From positions 1,015,501 to 1,079,500 of the forward strand of contig JACEHZ010000594.1 in assembly GCA_017893485.1 (NCBI GenBank): a stretch of DNA of 64,000 nt, given 5' to 3'. The position numbers and the translations under genes were made by a program. The DNA is from Hemerocallis citrina (taxonomy: Eukaryota > Streptophyta > Magnoliopsida > Asparagales > Asphodelaceae). Shown here piece by piece: positions 57,165-64,000 of this stretch (position 1 is its first letter; every line of letters begins with the position of its first letter). The notes below the pieces were generated by a model, which was not told the DNA's origin, made no database searches, and was given only the letters and a program-made list of their open reading frames with translations.

Positions 57165-59130
57165 TCCTTAAGTCCTATCTTCGGCCTTCAGCCAGTCTTC
57201 TGTGCAGACGAGCATCTCCAATGATTGGGGATTCAACCGATTCCTGTAATCGGTTAGAACCCTGCCACTTGTAGAAAAAACACTTTCTGAAGTAAATGTA
57301 GAGATAGGAGGAGTTAGTAGATCTTTAGCCATATATTTAAAAATACTATAAGTATGTTCATGGTCTTTCTACCATTGCAAAATATCTACTGAAGAAGTAA
57401 AAGATTCAGAATCTTGTTGATTATACCAATTTAATTCATTAGGTTGATTAGTTCTAGATTTTTTTTGATTGAATTTGTGCAGGTAAATTAAATGTTCTAT
57501 CATCTAATTTACTCTTACCATTATCTTTAAAAGTAGCAGAAGAAGAACTAATTAAAGAAGTTGACTACTAGATGCAAAATTTCTATCATAATAATCATAC
57601 AAGTAAGTTATTTAATGTCGATTCAAATTGAACTAAAAATGTTCTACAATCAATTTCAGATTCATCTGGCCCAAGTAAAGTTAAAAAAATTTCAATCAAA
57701 CTCTTCGTACCTTCTAATTTGATATGATGATCCATCACAGTAGCAACATAATACAACATAGGAAGAGCATTAAAATACTTCAAAATTTTTACATATGCAG
57801 GTTTCACAATATGACCAATAGAAGTATCATCGACCATTTCTTTGAAAGTTTGCATCATAATAGCTATTGAAATAAAAATGCTACTAGAAGTAGATTCATA
57901 AGATTTTGAAAATTTGAAAGTTGCGGTTTTAAAAGGTTCTAAAAATTTCAACAAAGATTCGGCATAAAAACAATGTTGGGGAGTCATTTCAAAATTTGAC
58001 ATATTTTTTGTAAGACAAAAATCATTTATACATACTTTATATTCAGTAACAACTTGTAGCAAATCAAAACTATAGTTCCATCGGTATTTAACTTCCTTTG
58101 AAAATTTTCTAAAATGTACATTTTTAAGTCTACACCAAGCTTTCCATTCTTGAAATATGGTACCACTTAATACAATAAAATGTACACAATTTCTAATGTT
58201 AACTATATATGGTTCGACTATTTTTAATGCATCTTGAACTCACAAATTTAAAATATGACATGCACATCTAACATGAAAAATATTGTCAGATAAAGAGTTT
58301 AATGCGGTTTTTAAAATACTAATTGATGCATTGTTGTTAGATGCATTATCAAAATTTATACACATAATTTTATCACGAATATGAAACCATTATAAATTTC
58401 TAAAGTACGGTTTGCAATTTCATTACCACTATGGGGATAGGGCAACGCGGTAAGTGATATGATCCTTTTTTGAAAAATCCAATCACTGTCGATCCAATGA
58501 CAGGTTATTCACATCATTGGAATATTGATGCAATCCGCCCAACAATCGGAAGTTAAACAAACTCTACAAGTTAAACTCCATAAAATTGCAATCAAAGCTT
58601 CCCTCATTTCATTGTATATTTTAAAACAATCCGATTTGCAAGTATTCCTAGTGATTCTTTTAAAATGGGGGTTTAAGGCGGTTTGATTAAAATTTTCTAA
58701 GTCCTTACTCTCGGGATAGAAAAATGGTAACTCTTCCTTAATTACTAATCGGGCCATTTCCCGACGAACAAGTTCGAGATCATAAGAATGGCTATCAACT
58801 ACACCGATCCTATGGTGAATTTTTTGTTGGCCAGGTAGGTCAACAAGAAGTTCTTTATGCACATTTTGGATGTGTCGTCTAATTGTACCCGTGCCCTCAT
58901 CCCTCTTCTATTTGTATGGCTTCGAACATATTTTACAAATTTTTAAATCTACACCCGGTACATTTTTGTCCGGAATATAATCATAAAATTTGTGTCAATC
59001 ACTACTTTCTCCTCTAGTTTTCCTACCAATAGCCAGTTGTGTTGTTTCGGTAGCTTGTGTTTGTGGTTCTTCTTCTAATTCTATGTCTCCTACAAAATCA
59101 TCGTGTGTACCAATGTGTTGGGTCACAGGA
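57165..59130 (-). pseudogene. hAT transposase (BED zinc finger), decayed
   Basis: Minus-strand reading in order: N-terminal acidic leader with KTRGESSD; BED finger CKICSKPYK...GTGTIRRHIQNVH (about 58975-58860); RREMARLVIKEELPFFY and LTSDCWADC (58800-58530), where the first part of the RNase H-like catalytic fold lies; CACHILNL near 58250; EWKAWCRLKNVHFRKFSKEV and YRWNYS (about 58155-58070); FLEPFKTATFKFS (57930); and the C-terminal hATC dimerisation domain STFTSESVFSTSGRVLTD and NPQSLEMLVCTEDWLKAEDR (57385-57165). Stops break it in several places, for example a TAG in the hATC motif ILQW*KDH. It is related to ricesleeper-type proteins. Inactive. Confidence 0.9.
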
Positions 59131-59714
59131 TTAAGGTACTCTTCGGCGGGCTCATTTTGTGGGACAATTGGAAGCCTACGGAAAGTGCCGGTGGAATTTT
59201 ATCCACTTTGGCTACGGCCGCTACCTCATAATCTAGACGTGTTGATATATAGTAGTGTATGTGAAAAAATTAAATACAATGTAGGCACGATAAGTTACAA
59301 AAAAGAATCTAGAAAACAAGAGGGTTGTGAGAGAGAATATCAAAAACTAACAAACAAATATGATAGAAAAAATTATAACTATAAAATAAATAAAAATAGA
59401 AGAAGATGGTTGTGAAATTTTGATACTGTTCACCGCGGATAGTCGTATATAAAATAGGTGTGAAAATTAAAATAGAAGTAGAAGTAGAAGTCCAGAATTA
59501 AAGACTTGAAGAGAGCTTCTTTGTTTGATCACTTGGATGAGTAGAAGACTTGAAGACATAGTTGAATGTTGAATTCGATACGATCGGAATTTGTCGTTTG
59601 ATCGTTTATATGTTGCTACCTTCTTTGTTCAATTGTTCACAAAAATTGAAATGAATTGAGTAATAATAGTAGAGAGAGTAAGAGAGTAAGGTGTGAATTT
59701 TTAGTTTCGATTTT
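59131..59714. other. 5' part of the hAT element (in its own orientation)
   Basis: Between the transposase start and the nested short-LTR element. It includes AGAAGTAGAAGTAGAAGT triplet repeats near 59470. It would be the promoter side of the minus-strand transposase. No clear motif. Confidence 0.4.
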
Positions 59715-59719
59715 AGGGG

Positions 59720-59857
59720 TGTTAGATGATAGATTAGTTAGTCCCACATTGAATAATGTATTGGTTTAATATTCTCTTCTTTCCTATATATAGGAGACAT
59801 ATTGTACTCAGTTTAATCAATCAATAAAAGAACATTTTCCTATCCCTAATTCTAACA
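59720..59857 (+). repeat. 5' LTR of the short-LTR element
   Basis: TGTTAGATGATAG...CCCTAATTCTAACA, 138 bp, followed immediately by the initiator tRNA-Met primer site at 59858-59870. Confidence 0.93.
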
Positions 59858-60547
59858 TGGTATCAGAGCTTATCGTCCTATAAGGCCTATACTAATTTGA
59901 TCATCGTCGTTGAGGTGGGGTGGTTCTCGTCTTCATCAGAATCACTCCACCTCCCGACATTCCTCTTCCGATCTTTGATCAAAACCCTAATCTCCCCTAA
60001 AACCTCAAATCCCAAAATCCTAGCTGTCATCAAACAACAAGATCCAAAAATCCTAGCCGTCATCTCCTATCTCTCCAACCCTAATTTCGAATTCTCCTAA
60101 TCAATCCCTAATCCCTAATTCTAATCCAAAATTAAAACCCTAATCTCCTTCTCCCTCAATCAGCATTTTTCCTAAATCCTAGCCGTCTATTCTTTCTCCT
60201 CCCTGTTTCCCTCTCCCCGATCAGACCCAAACTCCACCATCTACTGTACTTCTTCCCCGTTCTTCCTCCTGGCGCCATCCGCGTGCTCCGGCGACCCCCA
60301 CCCTGTCGCCATCCCCCTCCAGTCGCGACCTCCAACCTCCGGCGATCCTCCCCCTTTCCCTTCTGACGACAGTTAGGACCAGAACCCATTAACCCATTGC
60401 TGCTGCTCCTTATGATCGATGCCAGTGTGAGCGCGCTGTCCTCCTCCCTTCCCATCGCGTTGACCTCCGGTGACGCCACCCTGAGCGCCGCCCTCTCCCA
60501 GGCCGACCCCCCCTCTTGCCATTCAGATCTCCTCTTCCATTGCTGAC

Positions 60548-60554
60548 CTTGCTG

Positions 60555-60588
<34 letters not shown>

Positions 60589-60590
60589 GC
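60548..60590. repeat. (CT)n microsatellite
   Basis: A run of CT dinucleotides interrupted by TT, in the interior of the short-LTR element. A nearby AT-rich run of AAAATT units spans 60718-60778. Confidence 0.85.
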
Positions 60591-60879
60591 TGTTTTGTGC
60601 TGTTTTGTGAAGATGAAGGAATGATTTGGGTTTGGTGTTTGGTGTTTTGTGAAGGAGGGATCTTGATGTTGTGTTTGGTGTTCGGGAGAAGAGGGGATTT
60701 GTTGGTGTTTTTCTCCCAAAATTAAAATTAAAATTAAAATTAAAATAAAAAATTTAAATTTAAATTTAAATTTTAAAAAAAAAATCCTTACATGTTCTTG
60801 TGCTTCTACATCCAGATCGTCAACTTACTCCGGTTGATCAATCGTAAGTTTGAGAGGGGGTGTTATCAGCATCCAGTTC

Positions 60880-61030
60880 TCATTTCAGGGATAATATCCC
60901 ATCATCGACTATGTCCCAAGTCAGGAGTGAGATCTCATCATCGACTATGTCTCAAGTTAGGGGTGAGATCCCATTAGTCTATTTCTCAGTTCAGGTGTGA
61001 GTTCCCATCACAAATCGGGATATGGAGATC
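60880..61030. repeat. Diverged direct repeats in the short-LTR element
   Basis: Phrases CCCATCATCGACTATGTCCC, CTCATCATCGACTATGTCTC and CCCATTAGTCTATTTCTC recur about every 50 bp, each followed by AAGT/CAGG..GTGAGA. Three to four degenerate copies near the 3' LTR. Confidence 0.65.
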
Positions 61031-61220
61031 CCGCCACTGTTCGGGGTGAGTGCTCAACAGTGCCCCACCACTATTTTCTTCCGCAATAATCTACTCCTCA
61101 GTTTCCATCACATGCGACATCAAGTGCCGTTTCTGCATCACAGTTTGCCGTTTCTTCTATATCAACATCGTCAGTATTCCAAACTCTTGTTGTTTGAATC
61201 AACTTGAGTTTGAGAGGGGG

Positions 61221-61359
61221 TGTTAGATGATAGATTAGTTTAGTCCCACATTGAATAATGTATTAGTTTAGTATTCTCTTCTCTCCTATATATAGGAGAC
61301 ATATTGTACTCAGTTTAATCAATCAATAAAAGAATATTTTCCTATCCCTAATTCTAACA
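61221..61359 (+). repeat. 3' LTR of the short-LTR element
   Basis: 139 bp copy of the LTR at 59720, preceded by the polypurine tract GAGAGGGGG and followed by the AGGGG duplication. Confidence 0.93.
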
Positions 61360-61956
61360 AGGGGTATTTATAGGGAAAAAATAAAAAAAAACCAAAAAAA
61401 CCAAAAACAAAAACAAAAAAAGGGCTGAAAGAGCTGTTAATGGGGCTCTCGGCCCGTTGGACCCGCGGGTCAAACGGTCGACCTGCGCGGGTCGAACGTA
61501 GGGGTGGAACGATCTTCAACCCGCGGGTTAGGCAAGCGGGTCGGGTACTGTAGTGCGGGTTATCGGGTCGGGTTTAACGGGTTCAGTTTGTTCTTTTTAA
61601 GACCGGGTTGACCCGTTTCCATTAACGAGTTCGAACAGAACCCGAACCGGTCACTCATGGGCTGGTTTAGGCGGGCGGATCGCAGGTGGGTCGCAGGTAG
61701 ACCCGACCCGTTTGCCATCCCTATCTTTTAGGTTGTTCTACAAGATATATGAATATATATGTAGTTGATGTAGTTTTTCTGAATGTGTCATCGATATGCA
61801 TGTTGTTGGGCAATATTTCGGCCGAAATATCATTACAATGTGTAGTTGTGTAGCTCATGTTGGTTTTTATAATGAATTTAATTTTCGGTTTTGTATCAAA
61901 TTAAAACCCAAAAACTATTCATTGGTTTGAAGTATGCATAATATGTGTTGCCTTCA

Positions 61957-62087
61957 TCAATTCACTTCACCTCACTGCACTACTAATGGAATTATTAGAG
62001 TTAATTTCACTTCACTTCTATGGTTGGGAGGTGGTGAAGTGAAATTAACTCTAATAATTCAATTAGAAGTGAAGTGAAGTGAAATTG
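61957..62087. repeat. Foldback (hairpin) repeat, possible MITE
   Basis: AATTATTAGAGTTAATTTCACTTCAC near 61990-62015 is answered by its complement near 62034-62065 across a short loop, a stem of about 26 bp. Outer words CAATTCACTTCAC and GTGAAGTGAAATTG extend the symmetry. No target duplication was fixed. Confidence 0.65.
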
Positions 62088-62124
62088 CTCTTATTAGAAG
62101 GAAATTTCTCTTGGTTAGTAATTC

Positions 62125-63110
62125 TTCCAATTTATATAAGGGCAAATGTCTTATGAATTGGGGTAGAATTTGTAAAGAGAAGAAGGAAGGTGGATTAGGT
62201 GTTATTAAGAAATCATAATTTGGCTTTGTTAGGTATTATGGATAAGCATTATTTCTGAGAATATTACTTGGATTAGAATTGTTAAGCAAAAATATTTTCA
62301 GAGAAAAAATATTTGGTATTTCAAGAGTAAACCTTCTTCCATATCATTTTCTTTTTGGAATGATATTTGGAAAGTTGCTGATCCTTTTAAATGTGAGATT
62401 CAAAAGATTTGTGGGGATGGAAAAACTATCAGATTCTGGTATGATATTTGGATTGGGGATTGCTCTTTAGTATCTTCTTTTCCTGATTTATTTAGTCTTG
62501 CGAGTAATCCGAATGCTATTATTTTCTCTCTTTACCATTCTAATAATTTTGGTAATGTGTGAAATATTCAGTTAGAAGATCTTTTTCTCTTTCTCAAACA
62601 CATAATTTCAATGAATTGCTTCATCTTCTTAGCAACTATGATTGAAAAGTTAGAAATAATTTTAGATATTGGAGATGGATTAATAATGGTACTTTAATTG
62701 TTAAATCATTGTATTTATTTCTTAACTCAAGAGGGGTTATTTGTCATTTACAAAATTATTTGGCAAACCATTGCTTCTTTGAAAGTGAGAATTTCAGTCC
62801 GGCTTACTATACATAACAAATTACTTACTGTTGATAATCTGAATAAGAGAAATTTTGCAATGGGACAAAAATGTATCCTTTGTTCCACTGATCATGAATC
62901 TACTTCTCATTTATTCATTAAATGGAGTTTTGTGAGATAAATTTGGCTTCTTTTAAAACAAGCTTGGAATTTTAAAGGTTATCCTCCTTCTATTAAGTCT
63001 TGATGGAGTGTTTGGAGAAAAAGAGAGAATTAAACCTAGAATTAGATTGCAATGGAATATTATTATGATGGCTTTTATTTGAGTAACTTTGAATGAAAGA
63101 AATCAGAGAA
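62125..63110 (+). pseudogene. LINE RT 3'-end relic with zf-RVT domain
   Basis: Frame-shifted fragments match the C-terminal part of plant non-LTR RT proteins: KEKKEGGLGVIKK (62170-62210), ISFSFWNDIWKVADPF, GDGKTIRFWYDIWIGDCSL (62415-62470), and a zf-RVT segment IWQTIASLKVRISVRLTIHN and LNKRNFAMGQKCILCSTDHE (62757-62900). The RT catalytic part is missing (5' truncated or lost). Sequence differs from the LINE at 47140-54883, so it is a separate, older insertion. Confidence 0.8.
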
Positions 63111-63216
63111 TTTTTGTAAGAAAACTAAGGATATCACTGTTATATATTCTTCAATCTATCTCTAATATTATAATGGGAGAAGGACTTAGTGTCATTTGTA
63201 AATATTTGTCATTTTG

Positions 63217-63381
63217 TCAACACGTGCAGTGCACGTGTTGGTAGATTTTTTTTTGTCCTTTTCATTCTCCCTCACCATTTTCTCCACGTGCAACGCACGT
63301 GTATAATACTAGAATTTTTATGGTTCTTTTCATTTCCTCCTCTCCATTTTCTCTACGTGCAACGCACGTGTATAATACTAG
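63217..63381 (+). mobile_element. Stacked Helitron 3' termini
   Basis: CACGTGCAACGCACGTG hairpins followed by TATAATACTAG occur twice, ending at 63312 (followed by A) and 63381 (followed by T), and a related CACGTGCAGTGCACGTG hairpin lies at about 63222-63238. A hairpin about 10 bases before CTAG is the Helitron 3' end. The 5' ends were not located, so only termini are annotated. Confidence 0.6.
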
Positions 63382-64000
63382 TTTACTATTATGTGAATAC
63401 TTGGTCTGATATTCTTCCTCCATCCAAAAAAAGAGTAAAGTTGATTTTCATTGTATCAATTTTGTTATTCATCATTTTATTAATGCTGCTAATCATAGCC
63501 CCCAGCCACTGCAACCTACTATTCAGTCCATTATTGCTTCTAACCAGGAATCCCAGCCTCGGTTTATTAGTACGTACTGTTGACATTATTGATATCTCTG
63601 ATTCTCTTGCTGCTGTTGACAAATGTGATTGTGGATGATAATACTACTTTGGATGGGGAGACTGTTGTTGACAACTTTGTCACTAAAGAAGTTGTTTCAG
63701 TTACGGGTGCTGGTACTAATCCTATTTCTACTACTCTAGATACAATTGCTGCTCTGACTCCTCATCAACCGGAGTACATTTCAGGGAATTTTCTTGTGAC
63801 TTCACTCCAAGCAGCTTACGAAAGGATTGAGATTGCAAATGATGGTCACCCTTTGGTGGATCTGGATCCTCGAAGACTTTATCTCATAATCTCGATATGT
63901 TTACTACTATGTTTTCTAACTATGTTTTTATACTCTTTCCTTCTGGTTGCTATTTTGTTTGATGAGGCCTTGTGATTTATTTTCGTTCCAGAATGTAATA
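63382..64000. other. Unrecognised sequence at the window edge
   Basis: An open plus-strand frame with no early ATG (about 63640-63975) gives an acidic/Thr-rich stretch and then a hydrophobic segment (LYLIISICLLLCFLTMFLYS). I do not recognise it. It could be an exon of a host gene, a LINE tail or chance. The window ends before this can be judged. Confidence 0.3.

Larger units (their letters stand above)
59720..61359 (+). mobile_element. Short-LTR (TRIM-like) retroelement, 1.64 kb, nested in hAT
   Basis: Perfect duplications AGGGG at 59715-59719 and 61360-61364. LTRs 59720-59857 and 61221-61359 (138 and 139 bp) differ by about four substitutions and one indel by eye. The primer site TGGTATCAGAGC follows the 5' LTR, and a purine tract TTTGAGAGGGGG precedes the 3' LTR. 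The LTR has CCTATATATAGGAG (TATA box) and CAATAAAAG (poly-A signal). The 1.36-kb interior lacks gag and pol, so it is non-autonomous. The interior includes a C-rich block (60180-60540), a CT run and diverged direct repeats. Confidence 0.93.
56531..61723 (-). mobile_element. hAT-type DNA transposon carrying a nested short-LTR element
   Basis: Ends TAGGGTTGGCAAACGGGTC and, at the right, the inverse of TAGGGATGGCAAACGGGTC. Flanks TCATTTAG (56523-56530) and TCTTTTAG (61724-61731) are an 8-bp target duplication with one mismatch, the hAT length. Subterminal zones are full of GGGTCGGGTC / GACCCGACCC words. A BED-finger hAT transposase remnant lies on the minus strand. Without the inserted element (59720-61359) it is about 3.5 kb, a normal autonomous size. 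Confidence 0.92.

Noticed and set aside
60156..60719. 187-codon minus-strand frame in the short-LTR element
   Set aside because: It begins at a non-ATG codon, is the reverse of C-rich and CT-repeat DNA, and has only low-complexity Arg/Glu/Gly content.
63580..63975. 131-codon frame with a membrane-like segment near the window end
   Set aside because: No ATG near its start and no family recognised; kept only as an unrecognised stretch.

Overview
The window is nuclear DNA from a flowering plant, most probably a eudicot. It is a stack of nested transposable elements with almost no ordinary gene content. The plant assignment rests on En/Spm-type CACTA transposase genes with introns, Ty1/copia and Ty3/gypsy retrotransposons primed by initiator tRNA-Met (TGGTATCAGAGC-type sites), a plant L1-type LINE with a zf-RVT domain, a BED-finger hAT element and a plant mobile domain (PMD) gene. 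The species cannot be named from the sequence. I found no intact host gene, rRNA, tRNA or CRISPR array. Every recognised protein is broken by stops or frameshifts, apart from short fragments.

Layout. (1) 1-4793: a broken PMD gene on the minus strand, a palindromic hairpin block upstream of it, and a MITE-like element with GAGCATCC ends. (2) 4794-41180: an old, badly decayed copia element (copia-1). Its integrase region was split by a gag-protease-only copia element (copia-2, 7361-25116, TSD ATTCT). The right LTR of copia-2 was in turn hit by a 14.8-kb CACTA element (9859-24667, TSD AAT). Further along copia-1, just ahead of its RNase H remnant, lies a 12.7-kb Ty3/gypsy element (26879-39559, TSD CCTCT) with two 5.26-kb LTRs that look identical except for a poly-T tract. 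(3) 41181-42831: AT-rich DNA with a short Helitron-like element. (4) 42832-55070: a third copia element (TSD AGTAT) whose 3' LTR received a full-length LINE (47140-54883, 17-bp TSD). (5) 55071-56530: a TRIM-like LTR with primer site and a transposon-end relic. (6) 56531-61723: a hAT element with a decayed transposase, carrying a 1.64-kb short-LTR retroelement (TSD AGGGG). (7) 61724-64000: a hairpin repeat, a decayed LINE RT tail, stacked Helitron 3' ends and unrecognised sequence.

How the parts work together. The insertions give a readable relative order: copia-1 before copia-2 before CACTA, copia-1 before gypsy, copia-3 before LINE, hAT before the short LTR element. Several elements have intact, matching ends but lack a working enzyme (gypsy, CACTA, copia-2, the 1.64-kb element). 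Most likely they were mobilised in trans by relatives elsewhere in the genome.

The two most unusual objects are the gypsy element, with giant near-identical LTRs around a 2.2-kb interior holding only a decayed pol, and the CACTA element. The CACTA carries arrays of a dimeric 302-308-bp repeat on both sides of its transposase genes, apparently inside introns, with inverted copies on one side. All reading was by eye. Junctions, TSDs and LTR limits are directly visible; clade names and splice sites are inference.
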